Shown: positions 17,848 to 29,049, counted from the stretch's first letter. The stretch is 64,000 nucleotides of DNA from Liolophura sinensis (GCF_032854445.1 NC_088302.1:25429788-25493787); one strand, 5' to 3'. Notes: generated from the sequence alone by a model not told the origin. Numbers and translations are program-made.

Positions 17848-18504
17848 ATGGGTCTGTATCCAACCATCGCGGACGATGAGGCAAACACTTCTGGCTCCGC
17901 AACAGATGTTACCCCAACCGCACCTCATATGGAGCAGACGGGCCACGCCCACCGTTTGCGGTATATATCGGATATACAGAAACGGTTGGAATCTGAGCGG
18001 GACCTCAGGCGAGCCTTGTACAAAAAATACCAGCGCGCAGTTGGCGCCTCCGAGGCTTTGGATTCAGCAATGCTCGCGGCCTCTTTCGGTTTGGGGGTGG
18101 CTGGCGTCGGGCTGCTGTCTACTGTATTTGCCGCCCCCGCGGTGCTGGCAATGGAGGCAACGGCGCTGGCGTGTGGTGTCATTAGCGCAGCTGGAAAGTT
18201 AATTAATAAGCGCCTCCGCGCGAAGGCTAAGAAACACAACGACATCCGGCTGTTGGCTGACGCCAAGCTAAACAGTATTCACGCGCAGGTGTCCGCAGCA
18301 ATGACCGATGGCCTCATTTCAGATGTAGAGTTTAAACAGGTAGTGGCCGAGCTGCAGAGCTACGATGATCTGAAGGAGGGGATACGCTCGAAGTCTCACA
18401 AGGCATTCAACTCCGCACAACTCGACGAGAAGGTTAAAAAGCAGCTCATAGCTCAAGGTCGCGACCTGGCCCGCCAAGACATTAAAAAAGCTCTGTCCGA
18501 CTGA
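17848..18504 (+). CDS. Viral helical protein with hydrophobic central hairpin (218 aa)
   Basis: I choose ATG 17848 (MGLYPTIADDEAN) and not ATG 17800, because the extra residues come only from the tandem duplication. A charged helical N-terminal half (RYISDIQKRLESERDLRRAL) leads to a long hydrophobic segment (about residues 75-115, LAASFGLGVAGVGLLSTVF, then APAVLAMEATALACGVISAA) that could form a membrane hairpin, then a basic patch (RLRAKAKKHNDIR) and a helical C-terminal domain. A membrane-inserting virion protein is plausible. It is the last plus-strand gene of the element and is followed after 24 bp by a hairpin. Confidence 0.72.
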   Translation: MGLYPTIADDEANTSGSATDVTPTAPHMEQTGHAHRLRYISDIQKRLESERDLRRALYKKYQRAVGASEALDSAMLAASFGLGVAGVGLLSTVFAAPAVLAMEATALACGVISAAGKLINKRLRAKAKKHNDIRLLADAKLNSIHAQVSAAMTDGLISDVEFKQVVAELQSYDDLKEGIRSKSHKAFNSAQLDEKVKKQLIAQGRDLARQDIKKALSD

Positions 18505-18528
18505 CGATAGACTGCACCGCCGTATTTT

Positions 18529-18541
18529 ACACCTTCGGTGT
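18529..18541 (+). terminator. Hairpin after the last plus-strand viral gene
   Basis: ACACC-TTC-GGTGT forms a perfect 5-bp stem with the same TTC loop as the 13-bp motif, 24 bp past the stop codon at 18504. A 3'-end role is inferred from position. Confidence 0.45.
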
Positions 18542-18597
18542 TAATGAGCAACCTCCGCGCTACACTCCGTAAGTAATTGTGAAAATAAAAAAATATG

Positions 18598-18669
18598 TCC
18601 TAGCCGGGGATCGAACCCACGACCATAAAGAGCAAAACCCAAGCTGTGTCTCGAGAGCCCGGGGCTAAA
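18598..18669 (-). tRNA. tRNA-like sequence with B box and T-run (possible pseudo-tRNA)
   Basis: On the minus strand a perfect pol III B-box (GGTTCGATCCC) is followed by CGGCTAGGACAT and a run of seven T, a pol III terminator. About 72 nt upstream TTTAGCC can pair with GGCTAGG through two G-U pairs. I cannot fit a convincing anticodon arm or A box, so it may be a decayed tRNA, a tRNA-like viral RNA, or chance. Confidence 0.25.
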
Positions 18670-19372
18670 CCTTAAAGGTCGTTTTCGTGCGTTTGCGTTA
18701 TCATTCGGTTTTTTCGGGCTCCCCCTTCTGCAACCACCCACCTCCCCATTCTAATCTCCTCGAAATGCCCACCTTCCAGCTTTCATCATTGGAGAATTAG
18801 AGACGATCATTCGGCGAGGTGGCGGGTATTAGCACGGCTATATACCCAGAGACACAGGGCGGCCGGCTCCCTGGCCAAGGGAGCTATCCGGGCCGCCGAA
18901 TGTGATGTGAAAAATTGGGGGTGTCTTTTCCGCTAAAATTGTTTTTTCGCTCAGAATCGACCCATAACAACGGCAATATGGGCGAAGAAGAGACGTAGAT
19001 TCAGAATCTAAGGTTAGTTTTGTCCTACGACCCATACATCAAACGCAATCAACGATTTATTAATTAAGTATTGCACAACACCCGTATGTAGACGGGCTGG
19101 GCTGTCTCTGACCCGCATATATACATAGGGCTATACATGCATGTAGTTCACCGGTGTGTGTGTAATGTAGGTCAAAGCCTATCCTATTCCATACTTTCTG
19201 TGCTGGCGTTGTCACAATGTGAGCAACGGTGACATTTAAATTATAACGCGGGCTGGTCGCTGCGTGAAAATAGCCTGACAAGTCTATACCGGCTGTCTTC
19301 ATCGAAATAGGCGCAAGCCTGAAATATGCTTGTGCTCAGTAAGCCTACACCCGTGTTAAGCCCATATATGCA
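18670..19372. other. Non-coding stretch near the right end of the viral element
   Basis: No convincing gene is seen. Composition falls between host and viral coding DNA. It separates the last plus-strand gene from the inward-reading Cys-rich gene and may hold transcription-end signals or a decayed gene. Confidence 0.5.
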
Positions 19373-19645
19373 CTAGGAAATATTGATGGACGCTAAACGA
19401 GCAAACTCCTTTTGGAAAGCCCTTGTACGCCTTTTGCAGTCCCTATTTGCAAGTTTGCTGTACCCACATGGGACACAAAGGCCATACTCGTTTTTCACGC
19501 CGATTCCACACCGTTGGCATGGTTGTGTGCCACGGCTTTTTCTTAACCTGGCGAGGTGTACCTTGCAGTATTCCTTTATACATCGCCGCCCGCAGTGATC
19601 GAAAGAACCACACTTCAGCCACTTACATGTATCCTCGCCCCACAT
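19373..19645 (-). CDS. Small Cys-rich zinc-binding protein of the viral element (90 aa)
   Basis: The ATG at 19645 lies three bases inside the right inverted repeat and reads inward, mirroring the polymerase at the other end. The product starts MWGEDTCKWLKCGSF and has about a dozen Cys with several His, including CKVHLARLR and the pair CQRCG and CVPCG spaced by 13 residues, a zinc-ribbon-like arrangement. The C-terminus is basic (CKRRTRAFQKEFARL). A nucleic-acid-binding or early regulatory role is likely by composition and terminal position. The same frame is open further upstream through the inverted repeat and into the minisatellite (to 20386), but I consider that extension fortuitous because both are non-coding repeats. 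Confidence 0.65.
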   Translation of the reverse strand: MWGEDTCKWLKCGSFDHCGRRCIKEYCKVHLARLRKSRGTQPCQRCGIGVKNEYGLCVPCGYSKLANRDCKRRTRAFQKEFARLASINIS

Positions 19646-19647
19646 GC

Positions 19648-20006
19648 TTGAAGTATACCTAAGTATACCTAACGTTGCCCATCTCTCTAATAGGAAAATA
19701 TTGGGGCCCTGGTACGTGCCCCGGCCCGCGGGAAGCAATGTTTCGCGTACACAAATAATTGGGGTAATTGTGCATGTAGGCCGGGCGCGTTTCGCGTACA
19801 CAAATAATTGGGGTAATTGTGCATGTAGGCCGGGCGAGCGCCAGGGGGGGGGGCCGGCCAAGGAGAGCATGGTGGGGGCGCTCTTGCCCCCCGGGGAGCG
19901 CGCCAGGGGGGGTCCGGCCAAGGAGCATGGTGGGGGCGCTCTTGTCCCCACCCCCGGGAGCGCGCCAGGGGGTCCAGCAAGGAGAGCATGGTGGGGGCGC
20001 TCTTGC
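19648..20006 (-). repeat. Right terminal inverted repeat
   Basis: This 359-bp sequence is the inverted counterpart of 4010-4349. It contains the same two 49-bp units and three 57-bp units, with the two outer 57-bp units in the opposite order. It has a small extra duplication of AAGTATACCT at its inner edge (19651-19670). Its outer edge runs straight into the 54-bp minisatellite with no unique host sequence between. Confidence 0.9.
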
Positions 20007-22525
20007 ATGATCCACTTGTCGTCATAGTTCATAACTGCAGAGATGTCTGTGTCTACAAACATGATCCACTTGTCGTCATAGTTCATAACTACAGAGATGT
20101 CTGTGTCTACAAACATGATCCACTTGTCGTCATAGTTCATAACTGCAGAGATGTCTGTGTCTACAAACATGATCCACTTGTCGTCATAGTTCATAACTAC
20201 AGAGATGTCTGTGTCTACAAACATGCTCCACTTGTCGTCATAGTTCATAACTGCAGAGATGTCTGTGTCTACAAACATGATCCACTTGTCGTCATAGTTC
20301 ATAACTGCAGAGATGTCTGTGTCTACAAACATGATCCACTTGTCGTCATAGTTCATAACTGCAGAGATGTCTGTGTCTACAAACATGGTTCACTTGTCGT
20401 CATAGTTCATAACTGCAGAGGTGTCTGTGTCTACAGACATGATCCACTTGTCGTCATAGTTCATAACTGCAGAGATATCTGTGTCTACAGACATGATCCA
20501 CTTGTCGTCATAGTTCATAACTGCAGAGATATCTGTGTCTACAGATATGATCCACTTGTCGTCAAAGTTCATAACTGCAGAGCTGTCTGTGTCAACAAAC
20601 ATCACACACTTGTCGTCATAGTTCACAATTGCAGAGTTGTCTGTGTCTACAAACACGATCCTGTTATCGTCATAGTTCATATCTGCAGAGATGTCTGTGT
20701 CTACAAACACGATCCACTTGTCGTCATAGCTCATAACTGCAGAGATGTCTGTGTCTACAAACATGATCCATTTGTTGTCATAGTTTATGACTGCAGAGAT
20801 GTCTGTGTCTACAGACATGATTCACTTGTCATAGTTCATAACTGCAGAGATGTCTGTGTCTACAAACACGATCCACTTGTCGTCATAGTTCATAACTGCA
20901 GAGATGTCTGTGTCTACAGACATGATCCACTTGTCGTCATAGTTCATAACTGCAGAGATGTCTGTGTCTACAGACATGATCCATTTGTCGTCATAGTTCA
21001 TAACTGCAGAGATGTCTGTGTCTACAAACATAATCCACTTGTCAAAGTTCATAACTGCAGAAATGTCTGTGTCTACAAACACTATCCACTTGTCGTCATA
21101 GTTCATAACTGCAGATATGTCTGTGTCTACAAACACGATCCACTTGTAGTCATAATTCATAACTGCAGAGATGTCTGTGTCTACAAACATGATCCACTTG
21201 TCGTCATAGATCATAACTGCAGAGATGTCTGTGTCTACAGACATAATCCACTTGTCGTCATAGTTCATAACTGCAGAGATGTCTGTGTCTACAAACATGA
21301 TCCACTTGCCGTCTTAGATCATAACTGCAGAGATGTCTGTGTCTACAACCATTATCCACTTGTCATAGTTCATAGCTGCAGAGATATTTGTGTCTAAAGA
21401 CATGATCCACCTGTCGTCATAGCTCATATCTGCAGAGATGTTTGTGTCTACAAACACGATCCACTTGCCGTCATAGTTCATAAACACAGAGACATCTGTG
21501 TCTACAAATATGATCCACCTGTCGTCATAGTTCATAACTGCAGAGATATCTGTGTCTACAAACATGATCCACTTGTCGTCATAGTTCATAACTGCAGAGA
21601 TATCTGTGTCTACAAACATGATCCACTTGTCGTCATAGTTCATAACTACAGAGATGTCTGTGTCTACAAATATGATCCATTTGTCAAAGTTCATAACTGC
21701 AGATATGTCTGTGTCTACAGATATGATCCACTTGTCGTCATAGGTCATAACTGCAGAGATATCTGTTTCTACAAACACGTCCCACTTGTCGTCATAGTTC
21801 ATAACTGCAGAGATGTCTGTGTCTACAAACACGATCCACTTGTCGTCATAGTTCATATCTGCAGAGATGTCTGTGTCTACAAACACGATCCACTTGTCAT
21901 AGTTCATAACTGCAGAGATATCTGTGTCTACAGATATGATCCACTTGTCGTCATAGTTCATGACTGCAGAGCTGTCTGTGTCTACAGACATGACCCACTT
22001 GTCGTCATAGTTCATAACTGCAGAGATGTCTGTGTCTACAAACATGATCTACTTGTCGTCATAGTTCATAACTGCAGAGATATCTGTGTCTACAAACATG
22101 ATCCACTTGTCGTCATAGTTCATAACTGCAGAGATATCTGTGTCTACAAACATGATTGTCTTGTGATAGTTCATAACTGCAGAGATGTATTGTCTACAAT
22201 CGTTATCCACTTGTCATCATAGTTCATAACTGCAGAGATGTCTGTGTCTACAAATATAATTCATTTGTCGTCATAGTTCATAACTGCATAGATATCTGTG
22301 TCTACAAACATTCAGAGGAACAGAATTATCTATGTTTACAAAAACGATGCTTCTGTCTTCATGATTCACAAGTACAGAGTTATCTATGTCAACAAAAACG
22401 ATTTACATGTCGCTATAGTTCACAAGAGCAGAGTTGTCTATGTCTACAAACACAGCCCAAGTGTCGCCATGGTTCACAAGGGTACAGTTATCTTTGTCTA
22501 CAAACACCATCCGCCTGTCGCCTTA
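20007..22525. repeat. 54-bp minisatellite, more than 40 units
   Basis: The unit is 18 codons long and is open in one frame on each strand, giving HDPLVVIVHNCRDVCVYK (plus) and MFVDTDISAVMNYDDKWI (minus). Most length variants are 51 bp and keep the frame. Units are 85-100% alike up to about 22130, then decay to 22525. The minus-strand frame has only three stops from 22045 to 20007. I do not call it a gene: there is no start context, no splice signals and no similarity to a known protein, and a repeat whose length is divisible by three keeps any frame open by default. Confidence 0.95.
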
Positions 22526-23774
22526 AGCCCGGGACACACCTGACGGATTTTTTCGCTCGTACAGGCGTATTTTGTGAATTTCTAAAAATCCGGCTAGTGT
22601 GTCCGCGCAGTTTTAAGCTCTGTTTATAGGAGAAGAAAACCTAAAAACATGACACTATAGGCTAAAAAGAGCACATTTTTTGGTGGTGCCTGCTGTATAA
22701 GTTTGCCATTTTTCCTCGCCATACACGTAAAGCCTGAAAACGGCAAAGCTGGCATAAATCGCGTCCATCGCGTCCTCCATCTTTAACACCCTTTAATTTA
22801 TGCTGGGGGTATGTTGCCTCTTAGCCAAAGAGAGTCTTTAATACTGTCGACTTGTTCGTGTAAACTCGGAACCTACGTCCAACATTCCGGTTTCCTGATC
22901 GTCAAGCGGAAAACGAACTGTACTGTTCACTACCTTCTGGGAAGAAGAGTTCTACCGGAAATGTACGAACTGCACTTCAGCGGTTTCCGACAGCAATTCT
23001 CGTCCTAACACAGAAGAGTTCAGGACTAGTTTATAGGCAAAATGGAGTCGCCCACAGCGGATTTTGGCACTGACTTTATTTATAATTTATCAACTTAAGG
23101 TACATAATTTTCTTCTCCTTTAACATTATCACCAGTTAGCTGTCCGCAACAAGCATAGATCACATGTCATACATGTAGCTGCCCCAGGGCCTTAATATCC
23201 TAGTAAACAAGATGCTTTGCATACACAACATTAAAGCATCTCTCCTTGAGTTCATTGATAGTGACAGTATCCAGGGGTTGTCAGGGGTTACTTAAATCCA
23301 CTAATGAAAAACATATATAGCGAGTATAGCGCAGACTGTAGGAACCACAACCCACTCTTATTAAGTCCGAGTCGAAGGCTGAACACTTATACCACCGCTT
23401 TGGCTAAATCTCCTGCAAGCAGCGATGTATGTCATGTCTCAAGAGTTTTCCACGTCAAGAAGCTCATAACGTCAAAAATTTCATGAACGGCGAAACGCAT
23501 ATTCGAAGTAGTTCGTCCAGTGCAGAAATAGTCATGTGTATTCTCAAAATATGGCGTGGATGTTTTTTTTTTAATCCTTCCTACTGAAAGTGTATGTAAA
23601 AGACTACACAGCACAGAGATAGAGCATAGAAAATGAAACCAGAGCAGTGACGATAACAGTGTAAGAGTACAAATGGTCACATGCAGGCGGTGAAATCTGG
23701 CATTTTGTCAATTTACCTCATACTGGGTTGACTTCTAAAGTCTGTTTCTTTTAACTTCTTGCTTATATTCCGTT
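22526..23774. other. Non-coding host DNA
   Basis: AT-rich sequence after the minisatellite. No exon-like open frame, tRNA or recognised repeat was seen. Confidence 0.45.
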
Positions 23775-23942
23775 ATCCCACCAATGTGGTCGCTGTGAGT
23801 TCATGCCCAGCTCATGATGGTTTCCTCTTCGGGAAGGTTAAGTCAGCAAGTTCCCTCTCACCATAATGCTGGTCGCCGTTGTGTAGGTGAAATATTCTTG
23901 AGTACGGCGTAAAACATCAATCAAATAAATAAATAAATATAT
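23775..23942 (+). repeat. SINE, family 2
   Basis: It carries GGTCGCTGTGAGTTCATG, CCAGCTCATGATGG, ATTCTTGAGTACGGCGTAAA and a (AATA)n tail. The middle is partly deleted relative to the copy at 61955. Confidence 0.75.
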
Positions 23943-26900
23943 ATATTCAGCTGTCTGTAAGTCACTCATACTTTATCATTAGTGACACTTAATACCACAA
24001 GCTCGAGGCCTACACGTTATTATGTTGGACTTGCTTGTTATTGCACAGAAAATAAAGTTAAAATATTTATCCCATAAATTTGGTTTCGACACCAAGAACT
24101 CAAAACATAGACTGCAGGTATAACACGATTTGTCAAATAAGTTACTCCAGGACCATGCAATAAGAGGAGAACAATGGAGACCGATGTCTGAGCAACATTA
24201 ACACGCAGGCTTGTCCGAATAGAATGTTAATTTATCTGGCAATTAGAACGACGGAAAGCACGCTTTCAACAGCTGCTCAGTGTAACATGCATACAGACCA
24301 TGGGGGAAGTGCCCGTTCAGTCGTGCGTTTAACACTGCTCTTTTACAATCTAACTTTGAGAGGCAGTTTATGTAAAAAAGCCAACAAAATGGACAAGGTA
24401 AACCGAGAAAAAATGAATCTTTTGAATTTATCAGTATCAACACCAAACATTTAAGTGGAGAAATCGCTGCAGAAAGTTGAACAACTGCATGAGGCTGATG
24501 GATAGAAACATTACCTTTGGCTTATTTATTTGCTTTATGTTTAACGAGGAACTCAAGAATATTCCATATGCGCGTCGGCGGCCAGCATTATGGTTAGAGA
24601 AAACCGGACAGAGCCCGGTGAAACACACGACCATGCGCAGGTAGCTACCAGACGTTCCGCACGTGCGATTACAGAGATGACAGAGGCAGCCAGCATGCGT
24701 TGGACTTAAACTCACAGCGAGCATATTAAAACCTACAGCATAGCGCGTGAAGCAAGAGCAGCGGCGACAGTGTGACGGTCGGTGAATGGACGGACTCAGG
24801 TAACCACTGGAATCTTTTGTGAATTTACATTTGTTTAGGTTTTATTCTAAATGTTGAAGTGAATGGTTAAAGAAAATTTTTTGAAAATAATGTATTTTAA
24901 AACTCACAGAATTTCTCGGCTCTCATTATGTGCATATGTACGTATATATATTACATACACAATAAAAACTCTGCTCCTCATTTTCCTCGTGGGTGACATG
25001 AGCGTGACGCCATACCTATGTGAGCTTTTTTACTTTATAGTACTGTATACTATATAGTATATACTATTTCACAGAAGGCGGCTGGTAGAGGTTATCCTTT
25101 CTCGATGAATATTTAATTTCTCACCTTCTCTCTTAGTTCACCGCCTTAAACCGGACATGCACCATGTTTGTGTAGGGCTGATTTCGTTCCCCACACCTTT
25201 GCTTCTTAAGTAAAGCACGAGGCGATCGCAGGGATTAGTCTGCGAGTAATTAAACCGTCATTTCACTGAAATGGACTTTTTCAAGAAGCCAACTTTGCTG
25301 CGGTTTTCTTGGTAGGAAACTAAAATTTCACTGCGCTGAAATATATATAGTAGTAACTTACACTACCTTTTAGCACGAAGGCTTAAACAAAATTTGGTGA
25401 AATAAAATACAATGGTGTTAATTGCAATTTATGAGACATCACTGGTAAAAAATTACCATATGCGATGTTGTCATCACCCTTTGTAAACAGCAACACTAAA
25501 GCAATGCAAAGGGACGATTCTTAGCTAACAAGGGTAACCTTGGTGTATGTAAGCATGTGATATAAGTGACTACAGCATAGCGAGTGAACTAGAAGAATGA
25601 CGACAGTGGGGTAGAAGTTAAACGATAAATCAGAGAACTATAGCAGTTTAGGTTACATAGGGGTCATCAGCCTTACCTTCGTAATTTGATGTAACAACCG
25701 AGGATGTCGTCTTCAGGCGGACCAAAGGGCTGAAAGGTGAAAGACATAAGCATGCCTACAGTATATGTAAGGCTGTGGATGGGCTACTTTTAGTATATGG
25801 CACGTGGAAAACCTTTTCTACGTACTGGAATATATCTATTCACATCGTAACAATGAAGACGTTACTTACTATTTGTAGCGGAACTCTTGGGCGGTGAACC
25901 AAGCTTGAGTTGGGTTCTTCAACGTTATGTTCGTTTACTCATCTAGGTCAGCTTTTATTTTTACATGAGACTGCAAGTTCTAGTAATGTACAAGTTTCTC
26001 CACGGAGCGAAAGTACCATATTTATAGACAATTATTTATAGACATATTTACATAGAACACCAGTTGTGGCTATTTGTTAGAAGCTGCGTTAGATTTACAA
26101 ACACGGGTAAAATTAGATTCAAGTTCGCCAACTAACATTTTAGCATAAGTTCTTTGCCAACACTTGCGCCATCACAACAGTAATTTGCAATCTAATGAAA
26201 AATATGCTCGTTAAATACAGAGGTAAATATACAGCACAGACTTGAAAGCATCAGGCAGCATTGTTTACACACATACACATGTTTTCCTAATAAAACAGAT
26301 GGTACAGTTTGTCACATGCTTGGCGTTTCTATGCAACCCCAAAATAATACGCAATTAGCTGACAGTTGCACCACTCGGTCGGCTTCTGCCACCGTCCTTT
26401 TCACTTATTCTCGCCAAAAGTATGTTGTAACAATATGCTTTGTTGGTATAAAAATCTAAAATGGAATTATTGGAACTGCCTGTTTTTGATACCGAAAACG
26501 AAAAAGATTCATAAAACATTTTACTTCTTTAACTAAACCCTCAAATATTGGAAAGTTTCTTTTATGGTCTGTTTCTTTTAACCAGTCGCCTATATTCAAC
26601 TATATGTAAAATGAGTATCATGAATTCAGAATTACTTTAAGATCAATGAAAACCTCTTTTCATCACATATAACGCTTTGACAACAGGAGCAAAGTCCAGG
26701 TTTGTGTTCCTCTCTATCTCGGCTCTAATGAAAGGTATAAATTTAAAAAGGCATAAATTCAAGAGGTATAAACTGAATCCATGAAATGAACACATGTTTC
26801 CAAAAGGAGTTAATTTTGTTACGTAATCGTTTTATAATTCTGGGCCTCACTCCGCTAGACAGTATAGTTCTGTCCCAAGCGAAGTTATTATCGCATTTAA

Positions 26901-28067
26901 CTAGTCTCCTAAAGCAGGTTATTTTTGCAGAACGAATAAAATCTGCAATGTTTAACATCTTCAGACAGTTGCTGCCTTTAGTGTGTACTGGTTGGGATCT
27001 CTTAATTAACCGTATAATTATTTTTTCCAGTAAAAACTTCTGATCCCTCAAGAAACATAGTTGTGTCGTCTGGAAATGGTGAATTTTGTATTCAATTTCC
27101 CCGTTATGACCTATAGCCTTCCTATCATTTGTAAGAATCCCTTTTAAATCAAAAGACACTGGAAGCAGTTATGATTCGTTTCCATTGAGCAGTTCATTGA
27201 CGTTCTACAATATGCTTTTCACATCATGGTTAAACATATTAAATTTGTATGTAAAATATTGTTTTTGAGCTATGGGTACGAAATTATACAGTTTATTCCT
27301 GCGCATGCCCTTAGTTCACATGGTTTACATCACTGAGATCAAGTAGTTCTCACGGATAGAGTGCGTTGGCCAGAATTTACGCATCGGATGGCGCATGTAG
27401 GTGGAAAGGAATCTTTATGCAAATAGTTGAAAACAGGCGAAAACTTTTGACCAACGTATTTAGACATTTTGAGAATATTCAGTTACAGGCTTGTAGTCTA
27501 TATTTGTAATGTCAATCCTCTGTATTGGAATGTATATTTCCAAGCATTATGACGTCAGCAATGTCTGAGAACACATTTTACTAGGAAAATGATCAGATAT
27601 ATCTGTTGCAAAATACCGCTGATAAGTTAATAGAAATTGGTCCAAAAATTACCATAGAGTGTCCCGTACGTGGCAGTGGGCTACTTAGTTTTGTGGTAAG
27701 TGAAAAGAAATAATGATTTGTAGTAAGGTGAATAAATGATTTCGTTTGTTCATATTTTATCAATTCTATATCACAATTGCCTGTTATATTAAATTTTCTC
27801 TTTTTTTTTGGGGGGGGGGGGGTAATTGAGCGCTGTAACCCATCAATGACACTACACAATTTCTACTATATTAAAAGAACTGTATCTGATGTATGGTAAA
27901 TCTAAAACGTGACTTGAATTTTATGTGCCATATGTTAAGTACAACTAAATATGTTTCGTCACAACAAGAATAAAACTCTGATTTGCAAGGGGTCCAACTG
28001 TCGCCGTTTAGGCCTTATTGGCATATCAAAAGCTAATATAGTTCTGTAAAAGGCGGTTGTGTTTGCG
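23943..28067. other. Non-coding host DNA with one reverse SINE
   Basis: AT-rich intergenic DNA with no convincing gene. It includes the family 2 SINE at 24525-24718, a palindromic TATA-rich spot near 25030-25065 and a run of 11 G near 27811. Confidence 0.45.
24525..24718 (-). repeat. SINE, family 2, reverse
   Basis: It shows AACTCAAGAATATTCCATAT, CGGCGGCCAGCATTATGG, ACGACCATGCGCAGGT and CTGAGTTTAAGTCCAACGC-like head sequence, all in reverse orientation. Confidence 0.7.
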
Positions 28068-28200
28068 ATAGAGGGGCATATGCTGCATGCGGATTATGTT
28101 TTGGAGGCTGTCAGACTTGGAAAATGGCGGTTTGTGCAATATGCTGCGCTCGTCACAACGTACTTCTCGTGGGCGACGGGGTATTTAGGAATTACTATAG
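28068..28200 (+). pseudogene. Decayed duplicate of SLC22-like exon 1
   Basis: The translated sequence (ADYVLEAVRLGKWRFVQY, later FSWATGYLGITIV) is clearly homologous to exon 1 of the gene at 29050 (SDYILEALGFGRWQILQY, LSWASGYLGIIII). The codon that aligns with its ATG is ATA, although another ATG occurs four codons later (28080). At the 3' end the donor reads ATAGTAAAC where the functional exon has ATAGGTGGG, so one G is missing and the splice phase no longer fits exon 2. No further exons follow before the 29050 gene. It is best read as the leftover of a tandem duplication, though use as an alternative first exon cannot be excluded without transcripts. Confidence 0.7.
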
Positions 28201-28254
28201 TAAACTGCCTGATTTTAATTGCCCAGTAAACACCATCAAATGCTGCATAGGTCA

Positions 28255-28420
28255 TACAAACCTCCTTAAACCAACCAGACTAATGCTTATAAAGCCAACC
28301 AGGCTCATGTCTAAGCCAGACTCATGCCTATACCAACTAGAGTCATGCTTAAGCCAAGCTGACTTATGTCTAAGCCTCCCAGACTCAAGCTCGAACCAAC
28401 CAGATCCATGCTTACACAAG
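28255..28420 (+). repeat. 22-24 bp minisatellite
   Basis: About seven imperfect units built around CCAACCAGACTCATGCTTAA follow the decayed exon. Confidence 0.7.
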
Positions 28421-28427
28421 TTTTAAG

Positions 28428-28592
28428 TCCAGTTCATACTGGCTTCCTCTCCGACCGCACGTGATAAGGTCTGCCCGGTTTCCTCCTACCATAACCCTGG
28501 CCGTCGTCGTCAAATATTGTGAAATAAGTGAAATATTCTTTATTTGGGCGTTAAACATCAAACAAATTAATAAATCAATCAATAAATAAATT
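28428..28592 (+). repeat. SINE, family 2
   Basis: It contains AAGTCCAGTTCATACTGGC, TTTCCTCCTACCATAACC and a degenerate (AATA/AATC)n tail. It is shortened at the 5' end by the adjoining minisatellite. Confidence 0.7.
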
Positions 28593-29049
28593 AGATCGGC
28601 ATATTTAGTTCTTTTTTTCAACAAAATACACAATAACAAAGGTTCATAGGTCGCCTTTCTGCGCAAAAATTATGACATATCTTGAGAATTTTTATTTTGA
28701 AACTTTGACTTTATTCATGACAAAACTGAAACTTAGCACTCATGTTCAAATGTGAGTCAGGGAATAATACCACAAACAAGGTTGTGTCTAACAAGTTTAT
28801 GACTCAGAACCTTGGGCTTAAATCAGCTAACTCTTAAATTAAATTCATTTTATAGCTTAAAATCACGTGAACACTCTGCATGACGCCTGACTTGAATCTA
28901 AGTACGACATGTTTGTCACGATGCAATATGCTTTGTCACAAGAAGGGATTGAGATATGCTATCTGGGTAAACTGGGTTTTATTACAATCGTCGAGAAGGT
29001 CTGCATAGAGCGCTAGCACTTTTATAAGCCAGGCAGGGTAGTGTTTGCT
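28593..29049. promoter_or_regulatory. 5' flank of the SLC22-like gene at 29050
   Basis: This 457-bp AT-rich region between a SINE and the start codon should hold the promoter and 5' UTR. No core element is certain. Confidence 0.3.

Larger units (their letters stand above)
4010..20006. mobile_element. Polinton/Maverick (adintovirus-like) integrated DNA virus
   Basis: The element is about 16.0 kb, bounded by inverted repeats, and contains a Polinton gene set: B-family polymerase, DDE integrase, packaging ATPase, major capsid and penton-like proteins. Its GC content and dense intronless genes contrast sharply with the surrounding AT-rich, intron-rich host DNA. The size falls in the usual 15-20 kb Polinton range. 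The polymerase-SF1 helicase fusion and terminal HNH domain resemble the Polinton / Polinton-like virus branch in which polymerase and SF1 helicase are fused, rather than classic Polintons with a stand-alone protein-primed polymerase. I recognise no adenain-like protease. I could not identify the expected short target-site duplication because both edges lie in repetitive sequence. Three genes are interrupted. Confidence 0.92.

Noticed and set aside
19988-21397. Long plus-strand open frame through the minisatellite (469 codons)
   Set aside because: It consists only of 18-codon repeats after a fragment of the inverted repeat. The 54-bp unit length keeps frames open automatically, and there is no initiation context or known domain.
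20390-22045. Minus-strand open frames with the repeated MFVDTDISAVMNYDDKWI
   Set aside because: Same reasoning as for the plus strand; the two strands cannot both be explained as selected coding sequence without further evidence.
26743-27159. 138-codon minus-strand open frame in the AT-rich intergenic region
   Set aside because: Composition is random-like, with no splice signals in keeping with the transporter genes and no recognisable domain.
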